Positions 21,824-33,800 of a DNA stretch of 64,000 nt are shown piece by piece. The DNA comes from Anomaloglossus baeobatrachus. Its lineage: Eukaryota > Chordata > Amphibia > Anura > Aromobatidae. Position 1 is the first letter of the stretch. Each line of letters opens with the position of its first letter. The notes beneath the pieces are model-generated. The model did no database searches. It saw nothing but the letters and a program-made list of their open reading frames with translations, and had not been told where the DNA came from. The translations under genes were made by a program, and so were the position numbers. The stretch covers positions 557,654,642-557,718,641 of the forward strand of contig NC_134355.1 in the NCBI RefSeq assembly GCF_048569485.1, read 5' to 3'.

Positions 21824-23143
21824 TCAAATTTGAATATCAAGATTTTCTATATATGCAATAGCGTTATCATTTACAATATAGAAATCCTTCTTGTCACCAT
21901 GGTAGGATCTCAGTGGGCACTCCTCAACAATGTGCTGGATAGTTTGACGATCTGCTCCACAGTCACAGGTCGGAGAGTCATATTTTCCCCACTTATACAT
22001 AAAATCTGCACAGACGCCAAAGTTTGTTCTGATACGATTTAGAGTAACCCATGTTTTCCTTGGTAGATTGAAGCCTGGTGGAGGGTTTTGTAAATTAGGG
22101 AACATTTGTGGATCACCTTTTACTACATTGACCCAAAGTTCTCGCCATTTCTCCTCTAAATTGAAGTTTTGTTCATGCAAGGTGATTGCAGTTCAGATGG
22201 GTGGATGTCTTGATTTCAATCGTTGTATTGTAACATCTCTGATATTTTGGTGTATTGGAAGTTTTTCATTATTCACTACTTTAGTGTATTCTTTAAGTAG
22301 GAGCTTTTGTCTTCTTAGATTTGCGGGTGCGATATGACCCAGCACAGGTAACCAGTGAACAGGTGTAGGTCTAATAGCACCAGATATTATACGCAAAGAG
22401 TTGTTCAGCTGAGTATCAATTAAGTTTACATGACAGCTATTTAACCATGCTGGAGCACAGTATTCTGCAGCAGAGTACACCAGGGCAAGAATAGATGTTC
22501 TCAAAACAGATGTTGCCGAGCCCCAGGAGGATCCACAAAGTTTCTGAATAATATTATTACGTGCTTTCAGTTTCTGTGCCAATTTATCCAAATGGGATTT
22601 AAAAGTTAGACTTCTATCAAGGGTTACACCTAAGTACTTAGGATTGAAATTGTGTTTAACAGATTGGCCTTCAAATTGTACTTTAAGTTCAGTCTTGGCA
22701 CTTGCATTGTGTAAATGAAAGCAACAAACTTCCGTTTTTGATGGCTTAGGTTTTAATCTCCATTGTCGGAAGTACTTTCCCATTACACTAAGATCTTTTG
22801 TAAGAACGTCCTCTGCTTCCTCCATTTTTTTGCTTACCATAGCAAGTGCCCAGTCATCGGCATATCCAAATTTCCGTGACACTGTTTTAGGAATATCAGC
22901 TAGGTACAGGGCAAACAGGAGAGGTGCCAGCACTGATCCCTGGGCCAGTCCGTTGTTTAAAGATTTCTTACAACTGGTTGAATCGCCCATAATAAGATGA
23001 AAAGTTCGATTTGCAATCATATTGTTCAAGAGGTACATCATTTTCTTACATGGAATCACCTTCAGAAATTTATATAAAAGTCCTTCCCTCCACACAGTAT
23101 CATATGCAGCAGAGAGATCGATAAACGCCACCAACGCCACCAA
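21824..23143 (-). pseudogene. Non-LTR reverse transcriptase, C-terminal two thirds
   Basis: The 316-codon frame 22193-23143 begins inside the RT (VAFIDLSAAYDTVWREGLLY), holds the LAQGSVLAPLLFALYLAD block and the catalytic FGYADDWALAM, and continues through the thumb (KYLGVTLDRSLTFKSHL). One in-frame stop separates it from the 118-codon frame 21824-22180, which ends the protein with LPRKTWVTLNRIRTNFG and CDCGADRQTIQHIVEECPL, a cysteine/histidine tail typical of this LINE group. The exact clade is uncertain. Confidence 0.85.
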
Positions 23144-23144
23144 A

Positions 23145-23339
23145 CGCCATCCATCAAGCTATAGACCCATTGCCTTGTTGAGTTGCTTATATAAGCTCTT
23201 AGAACGCTTAATATATAACAAGATCAGTCTAAAGATTTTCGACTCAATACCTATGGAGCAAGCCGGCTTCAGACCTGCTCGAAACTGTAGTGACCAAGTC
23301 TTAGCTTTGACAACTCTCATTGAAGCTGAATTCCAGAAG
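23145..23339 (+). pseudogene. Inverted 5' piece of the same LINE RT
   Basis: Reads HPSSYRPIALLSCLYKLLER, then LIYNKI, MEQAGFRPARNCSDQ and LTTLIEAEFQKNL, the RT segment that should directly precede FIDLSAAYDTVW. It is on the plus strand whereas the rest is on the minus strand. It stops at the right-hand target duplication. Confidence 0.85.
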
Positions 23340-23429
23340 AACCTGTAATCAATGAAGTACTTAAAAGGTCTGGGGTTGATTACAGGTGTGTGGTTTTGCA
23401 TTTGGAAGCTGTTGCTGTGACCAGACAAC

Positions 23430-24464
23430 ATGCGGTCTAAGGAACTCTCAATTGAGGTGAAGCAGAACATCCTGAGGCTGAAAAAAAGAAAAAATCCATC
23501 AGAGAGATAGCAGACATGCTTGGAGTAGCAAAATCAACAGTTGGGTACATTCTGAGAAAAAAGGAATTGACTGGTGAGCTTGGGAACTCAAAAAGGCCTG
23601 GGCGTCCACGGATGACAACAGTGGTGAATGATCGCCGCATACTTTCTTTGGTGAAGAAGAACCCGTTCACAACATCAACTGAAGTCCAGAACACTCTCAG
23701 TGAAGTAGGTGTATCTGTCTCTAAGTCAACAGTAAGGAGAAGAATCCATGAAAGTAAATACAAAGGGTTCACATCTAGATGCAAACCATTCATCAATTCC
23801 AAAAATAGACAGGCCAGAGTTAAATTTGCTGAAAAACACCTCATGAAGCCAGCTCAGTTCTGGAAAAGTATTCTATGGACAGATGAGACAAAGATCAACC
23901 TGTACCAGAATGATGGGAAGAAAAAAAGTTTGGAGAAGAAAGGGAACGGCACATGATCCAAGGCACACCACATCCTCTGTAAAACATGGTGGAGGCAACG
24001 TGATGGCATGGGCATGCATGGCTTTCAATGGCACTGGGTCACTTGTGTTTATTGATGACATAACAGCAGACAAGAGTAGCCGGATGAATTCTGAAGTGTA
24101 CCGGGATATACTTTCAGCCCAGATTCAGCCAAATGCCGCAAAGTTGATCGGACGGTGCTTCATAGTACAGATGGACAATGACCCAAAGCATACAGCCAAA
24201 GCTACCCAGGAGTTCATGAGTGCAAAAAAGTGGAACATTCTGCAATGGCCAAGTCAATCACCAGATCTTAACCCAATTGAGCATGCATTTCAATTGCTCA
24301 AATCCAGACTTAAGACGGAAAGACCCACAAACAAGCAAGACCTGAAGGCTGCGGCTGTAAAGGCCTGGCAAAGCAATAAGGAGGAAACCCAGCGTTTGGT
24401 GATGTCCATGGGTTCCAGACTTAAGGCAGTGATTGCCTCCAAAGGATTCGCAACAAAATATTGA
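23430..24464 (+). pseudogene. Tc1-like transposase, two frameshifts
   Basis: A DD34E transposase, which cuts and pastes the element through its inverted ends. The start is the ATG at 23430 (MRSKELSIEVKQNILRL). The N-terminal helix-turn-helix region continues as IADMLGVAKSTVGYILRKK with a GRPR linker. Catalytic residues are all present: WTDET, QMDNDPKH and LNPIEH, with 34 residues between the second Asp and the Glu. A 1-base indel near 23485-23500 in an A-rich run and a second near 23918-23935 shift the frame; otherwise the sequence is clean. Inserted in the element interior, right of the LINE. It is inactive as read. Confidence 0.92.
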
Positions 24465-24721
24465 AAATAAAAATATTTTGTTTGGGTTTGGTTTATTTGT
24501 CCAATTACTTTTGACCTCCTAAAATGTGGAGTGTTTGTAAAGAAATGTGTACAATTCCTACAATTTCTATCAGATATTTTTGTTCAAACCTTCAAATTAA
24601 ACGTTACAATCTGCACTTGAATTCTGTTGTAGAGGTTTCATTTCAAATCCAATGTGGTGGCATGCAGAGCCCAATTCGCGAAAATTGTGTCACTGTTCAA
24701 ATATTTCTGGACCTAACTGTA

Positions 24722-25588
24722 TATTCCTCCATTCCAGGCCCCTAAAGTGCCCCATCCTGGGCTCCTATATCCATTACTCTGTCCATTCACAGAGGGAGGA
24801 ATAAAAAGATTCTTCTCACCTCCCTGCGCTCCCCCCTTCACCCTGCGGCTTCATATCCCGTGTGGTCAAATGGCCAGCCCACCCACCGAGGCCACGTGAT
24901 GACATCAGAGCGCGGCGCATAGCAGCGATGTTTAAAGATTTGATGTAGGCCCACATACATGCATACACATGCAGACAGGCACACACTGACACATGCATGC
25001 AGACATGCACACACGCACACATACAAAGATGCACTGACATGCAAACGTATGTAGACACTCATACATGTACACACGCTTACAAACAGATATACAAAGACAG
25101 ACAAATTCATGCAGGCAGGCACACAGACACATGCATACAAATGCACACAGACATGAACACTCATGCAGACAAGCACACACACTCATACATACGTAAACAC
25201 ACAGGCATGAACACACAAAGACATGCACACAGACACACATATGCAGACACAGAAACGCGCACATACACACATATGCTTATATACGTAGACACACAAACAG
25301 GTACACATACACATAGACAGGCACACAGATATGTACACATGCAGAAAAATGTACATACATGCAGACAGGAGCACGTAGACACACATGCACATATTCACAT
25401 AGACATGCACATGAACGCAGACATACACACATACATAATCATGCAAACAGACGCACGCACACAGACACGCACAAGAACGCAGCCAGTCACATGCACACAC
25501 ACAGACACACGCACAAATATGCAGACAAACACAAGAATGCAGCCAGGCACATACACACACACGGATACACACAAATATATGTAGACAT
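24722..25588. repeat. hAT interior with CA-rich array
   Basis: Resumes the TCCTGGCCCC-type repeats of 21441, then a short GC-rich stretch, then from 24950 to 25588 an irregular CA-rich minisatellite (ACACATGCAGACAGGCACAC-like units, many CATGCA steps). It yields long Cys/Val/His/Thr frames on both strands that are not genes. The array continues on the far side of the solo LTR and the chromovirus (26110-26142 and 37543-37617). Confidence 0.8.
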
Positions 25589-26109
25589 TGTGAGGCAGTG
25601 ACAGGGGTAATATTTGAAGACCGCTATGTGTCCCCCAGAATGTGTCTGGAAACCCTCTGAGTTTGCTATAGCTATTACTGGGAGTATAGCACAAAGGGTA
25701 ACAGGGAGACAGATCCCTCCTCCCAGTCCAGGTTTTGTAGCAATCCTCATGTCAGGCATTTTCATTTAAAATCATGCAGAGCACAGCAGGGTGTGTCTCA
25801 GTTGAGAGCCAGGCTTGGTGAAGCTAACACATGCCGTGTGAGCTGGGCTGGCTCTGTGTGGAGTGAACACAGGCCAAGAGTGTGAGCCTAGGAGAACCTT
25901 ACACAGATCCCTGCGGTTAACGGGGTCCTAAGGTAACAAGACTTTTTGATGCAAAGAATTTGTCTATATGCACCGGCTGTGATCCGGAAGAGACTTTGAC
26001 AGTGGGAAATTGGATCTATTTATGCTGCAACAATAAATAGACTGTTGGTGTGAACACGCTGCTGCCTCACTGCCTCACGTTTTTGCCCAAGCAACGCTGC
26101 TACCTCACA
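25589..26109 (+). mobile_element. Solo LTR (fossil), 4-bp TSD
   Basis: 521 bp starting TGTGAGGCAGTGACAGGGG and ending GCTGCTACCTCACA, with short inverted TGTGAGG/CCTCACA tips. ACAT precedes (25585-25588) and follows (26110-26113). A poly(A)-signal-like AATAAA lies at about 26031. No internal region remains, so recombination between two LTRs is the likely origin. A 4-bp duplication suits Ty3/Gypsy or some retroviral groups; the family is not settled. Confidence 0.75.
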
Positions 26110-26142
26110 ACATGCAGAAAGGCAAACACATGCAAAGACACG

Positions 26143-27030
26143 TGTCACGCTCCCCGGTCCCCGTGCTGTGCTCCCCGGTCCCCGTGCTGCGCTCCCCGGT
26201 CTCCGTGCTGCGCTCCCCGGTTCCCGTGCTGTGCTCCCCGGTTCCCGACGGCGCGCTCCACTCACCACTTCCGCTCCCGGTTCTCCTGCTCCCTCTCTCC
26301 CGCCGGTATCCTCCAGACGTTCCCGCTCCAGGCGCCCCTCTGCTTTGCAGGACACTCTGCCCAGCACTCCTGCTTCCTCGGCGCCACTTCCTTCCCTGGT
26401 CTCAGGCACTCAGGCCTCGCACATGCGCGTTAGGGCGCGCGGTCGTTGACCCTTTCTTAAAGGTCCAGCATCCAGAAACAGGATATTGGCTTGCAGGTAC
26501 AGGGTATAAGAGGATTCTTATTCCAGGTGGGCGGGGCCTGTTCTACGTGTTTAGTAAGCTAGGAGTTCAGGTCCCCCTTTGCCTTGTCCGGTATTAACCC
26601 TTGTCTGTCTCGCAGAGCCCGTCCTGCCACGCCATCCGGTCCTAACCACGACTGCTGCGTATTTCCTGTCGGGGGTTGTTGGCTGAGGACTCCACCATCT
26701 TTTTCAGTCCGGACCCGGCTCTGATCCCCAACGCCACGTGGTGACCTCCGTCCTCTCGTCCAGCTGGATACGGTTCCACCTGTCATCTCCACCCGGCACC
26801 GGAACCAGAGCCTTGTTGTTGGGATTACCATCTGGACCCTTGTGACCTCAGGGACATCTTCCTTCCTCCTTCCGGAACGGACTGTGCCCACACAGCTAGT
26901 GCTTCGGCTACCGTGCATCAAGGCCCTCTGACGGGGTGACCGGACAGTCCCTGTATAGGGGTTAGCTCCGGGTTGCTCCGCTGGAGCAGTCCGGTGCACG
27001 GCCCAGCGGTTCCACCACCAGAACCTTACA
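26143..27030 (+). repeat. 5' LTR of the chromovirus (fossil)
   Basis: 888 bp, TGTCACGCTCCCC to CCAGAACCTTACA. It opens with a short GC-rich array (CCCCGGTCCCCGTGCTGCGCT units) that is shorter here than in the 3' LTR, which explains most of the 61-bp length difference. Confidence 0.92.
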
Positions 27031-27043
27031 GCTAGAATAGGCC

Positions 27044-27985
27044 ATGGATCCCGCCGAAGCACTGGCGTCCCAGCTGGCCGGATTACAGCAGGAACTGGGA
27101 CGTCAACGCGAAACCCAATCCTGCATGCTGGCTTTTATGACGTCTGTGGACTCCCGCCTGAATACGCTACAAACGACAGCCACGTCCCTGGCTTCTCAGT
27201 CCACGTCTGCAGATCCCGTGGGGGCTTCCTCGGAGACCTCTAAACTCCGCCTGGCATCTCCGCCCCGGTATGCTGGGGATCCTAAGGCTTGCAGGGGATT
27301 TGTGAATCAGTGCTCCCTCCATTTCAAGCTTCTTCCGCATCTTTTTGCCTCGGACCAAGCCAAGGTTGCATTTATAATGTCCCATCTAGAGGGTGAAGCA
27401 CTGGCCTGGATGAATCCCTTGTGGGAAAAGGAGGATCCCGTGACCACCAACATCCAGGACTTCCTGCAAGCTTTTCGTTCCACGTTTGACAAACCCGGAC
27501 GTGCCGCCGCATCCGCCTCATCACTCCTCAGGTTACGTCAGGGGACCTTGACGGTGGGCCAGTATGCCATCCGGTTCCGCACCTTGGCCTCAGAATTAGA
27601 ATGGAATAATGAGGCTTTAACGTCCGCTTTCTGGGAAGAACTATCGGGTCGTATCAAGGACAAGCTGGCCGGTCGCGACGTGCCCTCCACCTTGGATGCC
27701 CTGATTGCTCTTGCAACCCGAGTGGACCTCCGCTTTCAGGAGCGATCCAAAGAACTGTCCCTTGAGAGACGTCCAGTACGGCACTCCTCCCATCCGTTGA
27801 AACCCGCCGCTCCCCAGGCGGCGTCATCTGGCCTTCCCGTCCATGAGCCTATGCAAATCGACCGTCTGAGGCAGTCTGAGCAATGCCGAGCAGAACGGCT
27901 CGCCAAGGGCCTCTGCCTCTACTGCGGAGATGGCACACACCTGCTACGGTCCTGTCCAGAGAGGCCGGGAAACTCCAAAGCCTAG
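27044..27985 (+). CDS. Gag of the chromovirus (fossil)
   Basis: A 313-codon frame beginning MDPAEALASQLAGLQQELGR, 14 bases after the LTR. A coiled-coil-like N-terminus is followed by a Gypsy-type capsid region with PPRYAGDPKACRGFVNQC and FRSTFDKPGR, then a single CCHC-type zinc knuckle, CLYCGDGTHLLRSCPE. In this family Gag forms the particle and binds the element's RNA. No primer-site match to a tRNA was obvious between LTR and ATG. Confidence 0.9.
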   Translation: MDPAEALASQLAGLQQELGRQRETQSCMLAFMTSVDSRLNTLQTTATSLASQSTSADPVGASSETSKLRLASPPRYAGDPKACRGFVNQCSLHFKLLPHLFASDQAKVAFIMSHLEGEALAWMNPLWEKEDPVTTNIQDFLQAFRSTFDKPGRAAASASSLLRLRQGTLTVGQYAIRFRTLASELEWNNEALTSAFWEELSGRIKDKLAGRDVPSTLDALIALATRVDLRFQERSKELSLERRPVRHSSHPLKPAAPQAASSGLPVHEPMQIDRLRQSEQCRAERLAKGLCLYCGDGTHLLRSCPERPGNSKA

Positions 27986-28050
27986 GGTTAGTAGGAGAGG
28001 CCACCCTAGGTACTGGGACTCTCTCAGATCCTATTACATGAACTGTTCAG

Positions 28051-30059
28051 GTGACAACTGAGGAGTCCCAGTTCACGGCAGAAGCGTATCTCGACTCTGG
28101 GGCCGCAGGCAACTTCATCCAGCAGGCTACGGTGGACAAATACCGAGTGCCTGTTACTCCACTAGACAAACCCCTAGTGATTGCTTCGGTGGATGGAAGG
28201 CCCCTCTCGGACACCATCTCGTTTAGCACCAAGCCTGTGGAGCTCCGCATCGGTGCCCTGCACACCGAGAGAATCACTCTTTATGTTCTTCCACACATGT
28301 CCCATCAGATCCTGCTGGGTCTCCCCTGGTTACGGGCACACGAACCTTCGGTCAGCTGGTGTACTGGAGAAATCGCCCAATGGGGCCCGTTCTGTCACGA
28401 GAATTGTCTGAAGTCCACACAGCCCATCCGACGACCTCCGTTCCCGGAGTCTCTACCTGGACTGCCTTCTGCATATTGGTCCTTCGCGGACATGTTTGAT
28501 AAAAAGGAGTCAGAGGTGCTTCCGCCACATCGTCCCTACGACTGTGCCATCGACCTGCTGCCAGGGACCACGCCTCCTAGGGGACGAATATATCCCTTGT
28601 CCCCTGCTGAAACACGGGCCATGTCCACCTACATCACCGAGAATCTGGCTAGGGGATTCATTCGGAGATCCTCGTCTCCTGCTGGCGCAGGCTTTTTCTT
28701 CGTTAAGAAGAAAGAAGGTGACCTGTATCCCTGTATTGACTACCGTGGACTTAATCAGATCACCGTAAAAAATAAATACCCTCTGCCGCTCATTCCCGAA
28801 TTGTTCGATCGGCTTAGAGGAGCCCGTGTGTTCACCAAGTTGTATCTCCGCGGTGGGTACAACCTGGTTCGCATCCGCTCCGGGGACGAATGGAAGACCG
28901 CGTTCAATACTCGTGATGGGCACTACGAGTATTGCGTGATGCCCTTTGGTCTGTGTAACGCCCCGGCAGTCTTCCAAGAACTAGTGAACGATGTATTCAG
29001 GGATCTCCTCTACGTCTGTGTGGTCGTGTATCTGGACGACATCCTGGTCTTCTCTCTGGACCTACCGACCCACAGAGAAAATGTGCAGCTGGTCCTACAA
29101 AGACTGAGAGAGAACCGCGTGTACGCCAAGTACGAGAAATGCGTGTTCGAACAGTCATCTCTTCCCTTCCTGGGTTACGTGATCTCCAACATCAGTCTGC
29201 AGATGGACCCAGAGAAGGTCTCTTCCATCCTCAACTGGCCTCCTCCTTCCGGGCTGAAGGCTATCCAACGCTTCCTCGGTTTCGCCAACTACTACCGTCA
29301 GTTTATTCTTCACTTTTCTGCTCTGACTGCGCCGCTCTTGGCCTTGACCAAGAAGGGGGCTAACCCGAAGGACTGGTCACCGGCGGCAGACGCTGCATTC
29401 CGCTCCCTGAAGCAGGCCTTTGCTTCCTCTCCAGTTCTCCATCGTCCAGAGTTGAATCGACAGTTCACCTTGGAGGTGGATGCCTCCTCCTCAGGGGCCG
29501 GGGCAGTACTCATGCAGAAGACCGCCACTGGGAGAATGGTCACTTACGGATTCTTTTCCAAGAGCTTCTCGGCACCTGAGCGCAACTACACCATCGGTGA
29601 TCGAGAACTACTGGCTGTCAAACTGGCGTTGGAGGAATGGCGTTAACCTCCTGGAGGGTGCAGTATACCCCGTGATCATCTACACAGATCACAAGAATTT
29701 GGAATACCTGCGATCGGCTCAAAGACTGAACCCACGACAAGCCCGATGGTCCCTGTTCTTTGCCCGGTTCGATTTCCAACTCCATTTCCGGCCCGCGGAT
29801 AAGAACGTGCGAGCAGATGCCTTGTCCAGGTCCTTTGTGCCAGAGCAGGAGGAGGAGGAGGCGTTCCAGCCCATCATTTGTCCCAGCAAGGTCATTCCAG
29901 TGGCTCCTGTCACTCAGGCTCAGATACCTCCTGGAAAGACCTATGTCTCGGAGACCGACAGGCAGAGAGTCTTACACTGGGGTCATGCCTCGAAAACAGC
30001 CGGCCATGCTGGCCAGAAGAAGACGTGGAGTACGATTGCCCGTCACTATTGGTGGCCAT
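28051..30059 (+). pseudogene. Pol of the chromovirus, part before the hAT (fossil)
   Basis: Order of domains: aspartic protease (AYLDSGAAGNFIQ), reverse transcriptase (YPCIDYRGLNQITVKNKYPL, MPFGLCNAPAVFQ, catalytic VVYLDDILVFS), RNase H (TLEVDASSSGAGAVL, then YTDHKNLEYL and NVRADALSRSF), and the start of integrase with the spacer that contains GHASKTAGHAGQKKT and RHYWWP. These are the standard Ty3/Gypsy parts and positions. It ends where the hAT is inserted. Confidence 0.9.
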
Positions 30060-30419
30060 TAGTGTTGAGCGACTATGCTTGTCACTACTCGCACGAGTAT
30101 CACTGTACTCAGGCTACTCGGCGGGGACCGAGTAATCTCGCGATACTCGTGCTGTACTCGTGGTTTTCATCCCTGCATGTTGGCGCTCTTTTGAGAGCCA
30201 GCCCTCATGCAGGGATTGGCTGGCAGACCACTGCAATGCCACAGCCCTGTTAGTTGTGGAATTGCAGTGATTGGCCGGCCTGCACAGCGTGACCGAGCCT
30301 TTATACCGGCGGGTGCGCTGTGCACAGCCATCCAGACAGTCAGTGCAGGGAGAGTGTTGCTGCTTTAGGGAAAGGTTTGCGGCCCTTTATAGTTATTTCC
30401 GTAGCAGGGCTGCAAACAG

Positions 30420-30650
30420 TGTGACCAGAAGTCCTTCTCAGGACTATTGTAGTTGTATACAGGCAGGCAGGGTATAGCCAGGTCGGAGTACAGGAGCAGA
30501 GTCCTTCTCAGGACTATTGTTGCTGTATACAGGCAGGGCAGGCAGGGTATAGCCAGGTCGGAATACAGGCTAGTGACCAGAAGAGTCCTTCTCAGGACTA
30601 TTGTAGCTGTAGACAGGCAGGCAGGCAGGGTATATAGCCATTCCTAGTGG
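30420..30650 (+). repeat. Tandem repeat in hAT 5' region, about 3 units
   Basis: Three units of roughly 75-85 bp sharing AGTCCTTCTCAGGACTATTG, TATACAGGCAGGCAGGGTAT and AGCCAGGTCGGA. It lies in the untranslated leader of the hAT transposase. Confidence 0.8.
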
Positions 30651-30891
30651 TGACCGTATACCAGCCTTCATCATATCTGGGGCTGGTGTACAACAGTCCT
30701 GATAGTGTCAGACTTCTCAGTAATTGTCGCTCCTAAAAACCTGTTAGGTTCTTAGTGCGTCCGTGCTTGCATTTAAAAACCGCACGTGTGTGCCTGTCGG
30801 TGGCAACGTACAGGTGCACTTGTGTGCGTTTTGCACAAACTTGGATATAACGCACAAGTCTAGTGAATACACGTCAGCACAGCATTGCAAA

Positions 30892-33800
30892 ATGCGCAAG
30901 GGCGTTGGCAACGAACAAGGAAGTGGACATGATGGTGGTGCAGGCAGAGGCCGAGGTCGTGGGCAAGCTCTAATTTCGCCACAACAAAGGGCCACATCTA
31001 CTCGCTCGCACGTCCTGTCCCAAATTCTTGGGGACCGCAGCAGTACACCGCTCTTGAACCAAGACCAGTGTCAACAGGTTGTTAGTTGGATAGCGGATAA
31101 TGCTTCCAGTCAGATTGGCACCACCACAAACACTCTGTCTTCCACACGGTCAAGTGTCAGTAGCCGTGATACTGCACCGCACATTTCAGAACCTGATCCT
31201 CCTTCCTACCACCAGGCTGAGTACACGTCCACGGACATTACTGATCCCACACTTGGACACTCAGAAGAGCTGTTCACGTTTCCATTCGCACATTCTGGCC
31301 TCTCGCCAGCTCCTGTTGAAGTGGGTCATGAGGAGATCGTATGTACAGATGCCCAAATATTTGAGCAGCCACGTTCTCACGAAGTTGGCAACGTGTCTCA
31401 ACAAGGGGTGGACGATGATGAGACACAATTGTCAGGAAGTCAGGAGGAGGAGCAGGGTGCAGAAGAGGAAGACGACGTGGTGGATGATCCAGTAACTGAC
31501 CCAACCTGGCAGGAGGATATGCAGAGCGAGGACAGCAGTGCACAGGGGGAGGGAGGCGTAGCATCCCAACAGGCAGTAAGAAGCAGGGTGGTGGCCCCAG
31601 GCAGAAGTCAGGCAACCGTTCCCCAGAACAACAACACGACACAAGGTGCCTGTACAAATGTTAGGTCTTCCCGAGTCTGGCAGTTTTTTAAGTTGGCTCC
31701 AGATGATTCTAAAAAGGCCATTTGCAACACCTGCCATGCCAGCATCAGCAGGGGTACCAAAACTAGCAGCCTGACCACCACCAGCATGATCAGGCACATG
31801 TCAGCCAAGCACCCGACTTTGTGGGATCTACAACAGAGTCGAGGAGCAGTGCTTGCTGATGTCACTGCTACGTCTTCGCTTGTTGTGCATGCGAGCCAAT
31901 CCCCTGTCCATGCTGCCTGCGAACAAGCCTCCTCCGGCCCTGCACCTGCAGTTGCCTACGCAGAAATAACACCATCATCAAGCACGTCCTTGTCCCAGCG
32001 CAGCGTTCAGTTATCCATTCAGCAAACCTTTGAACGCAGGCGCAAATACACTGCCAATGCCCCACATGCCACAGTTCTAAATGCTAACATTTCGCAACTG
32101 CTTGCGCTGGAAATGTTGCCTTTTAGGCTGGTGGAGACAGAAGCATTCCGCGACCTGATGGCGGTAGCTGTCCCATGTTACTCGGTCCCCAGCCGCCACT
32201 ATTTCTCCCGGTGTGCCGTCCCCGCATTGCATAACCACGTGTCACAAAACATCACACGTGCCCTGAACAACGCTGTTTCAGCCAAAGTCCACCTAACCAC
32301 AGACACGTGGACAAGTGCTTGTGGGCAAGGCCGCTACATCTCGTTGACGGCACACTGGGTTAATATTGTGGAAGCTGGGACCCAGTCTGAGCGAGGGACG
32401 GAACACGTCCTTCCCACACTAAGGTTTGCAGGCCCTACCTCAGTCAGGGTTTCACCCACACTCTACAGCTCCGGAATGTCATGCTCCTCAGCCTCCTCCT
32501 CCTCCTGTGCATCCTCATCCACTTTACTCTCCACACCAGTCCCAAGCTGGAAGCACTGCAGCACTGCCTCGGCGAAGTGGCAACAGGCTGTGCTGAAGCT
32601 AATCTGCATAGGTGACAAACCCCACAATGCAGAAGAGGTGTGGACAGCTCTGAAACAGCAGGCAGATCACTGGCTCACACCTCTGAACCTAAAGCCAGGA
32701 AAGGTCGTGTGTGACAATGGCCGGAACCTGGTGGCGGCTTTGAGGCGAGGCCAGCTGACACATGTTCCATGCGTGGCCCATGTGCTCAACCTCGTGGTTC
32801 AGCGGTTTCTAAAGTCATACCCAGAGCTGTCTGATCTGCTGGTAAAAGTTCGCCGCCTGTCTGCACATTTTTGAAAGTCACCTACTGCTTCAGCCGGCTT
32901 TGCCGGCTTTCAGCGCCGTTTGCATCTTCCGGCTCACAGACTGGTGTGTGATGTCCCCACGCGTTGGAATTCAACTCTGCACATGTTGGTCAGGATATGT
33001 GAGCAGAAGAGGGCAGTTGTTGAGTACTTGCATCACCTAAGCCGTCAGGAAATGGGTCAAACTCCACACATAACACCTGAGGAGTGGAGATGGATGTCCG
33101 ACCTATGTACCATCCTCCAAAACTTTGAGGACTCCACCAAGATGGTGAGTGGTGATGACGCCATTATTAGCGTCACTATACCGCTTCTCTGCCTTCTAAA
33201 ACGGTCTCTGCTCAAAAACAAACATGATGCATTGCAGGCGGAGCGCGATGAGTTGGAGCAAGAAACAGTAGTGGGTGTGGGTGATAACACACAGCCCAGC
33301 CTCGTCTCATCACAACGTGCAGTGGAGGACTATGATGAGGAGGAGGATGAAGACATGGAGCAACTCTCCGGCCAAATTGAGGATATGACATGCACACCAG
33401 TCATATCCTCGGTTCAGCGTGGCTGGCCAGAGGACAGGGTAGATGAGGAGGAGGAGGAGGAGGACAGCATGTTCAGTCATCGTGTTGGTCAGGATACTGA
33501 AGTCCTGGCTGTTAAGAGTCTGGCGCACATGGCTGACTTTATGGTAAGCTGCCTGTCTCGTGACCCTCGCGTTAAGAACATCTTGGCCGACAATCATTAC
33601 TGGTTGGTAACACTGTTAGACCCACGCTACAAGGAGAACTTTATGTCTCTTATTCCCGAGGCGGAGAGGTCAGCCAAAATGCAGCAGTTCCAGAAGGCCA
33701 TAGTCACGGAAGTAGGCAAAGCATTCCCATCACAAAACGCTAGCGGCATAGGTCAGGAATCAGTGGACAACCAAGGCGTACAGCCGAGAGGGGCACAAGT

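Larger units (their letters stand above)
21729..23339 (-). mobile_element. Non-LTR retrotransposon (jockey/BS-like RT) with inverted 5' segment
   Basis: A 1.6 kb LINE inserted into the Tc1, flanked by a perfect 14-bp duplication AACCTGTAATCAAT (21715-21728 and 23340-23353). The main part lies on the minus strand (23143 down to 21729) and ends in a TAAATAAATAA-type tail at the left. The remaining 200 bases, 23145-23339, carry the immediately preceding part of the same reverse transcriptase on the plus strand, so the 5' end is inverted. It is 5' truncated and lacks an endonuclease domain. Confidence 0.9.
21444..24719 (+). mobile_element. Tc1-like element split by a LINE
   Basis: Ends CAGTTAGGTCCAGAAATATT and AATATTTCTGGACCTAACTG are inverted repeats flanked by TA (21442-21443 and 24720-24721). 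Without the LINE at 21729-23339 and one copy of its target duplication the element is about 1.65 kb, the usual Tc1 length. It carries a plus-strand DD34E transposase gene at 23430-24464. Confidence 0.92.

Noticed and set aside
24816-25765. Cys/Val-rich and Thr/His-rich frames on both strands
   Set aside because: They follow the CA-rich array; composition mirrors the repeat in each frame.
26020-26597. Pro/Arg-rich frames in the 5' LTR, and similar ones at 36486-36967
   Set aside because: They sit on the GC-rich array at the LTR start and are duplicated with the LTR; not genes.
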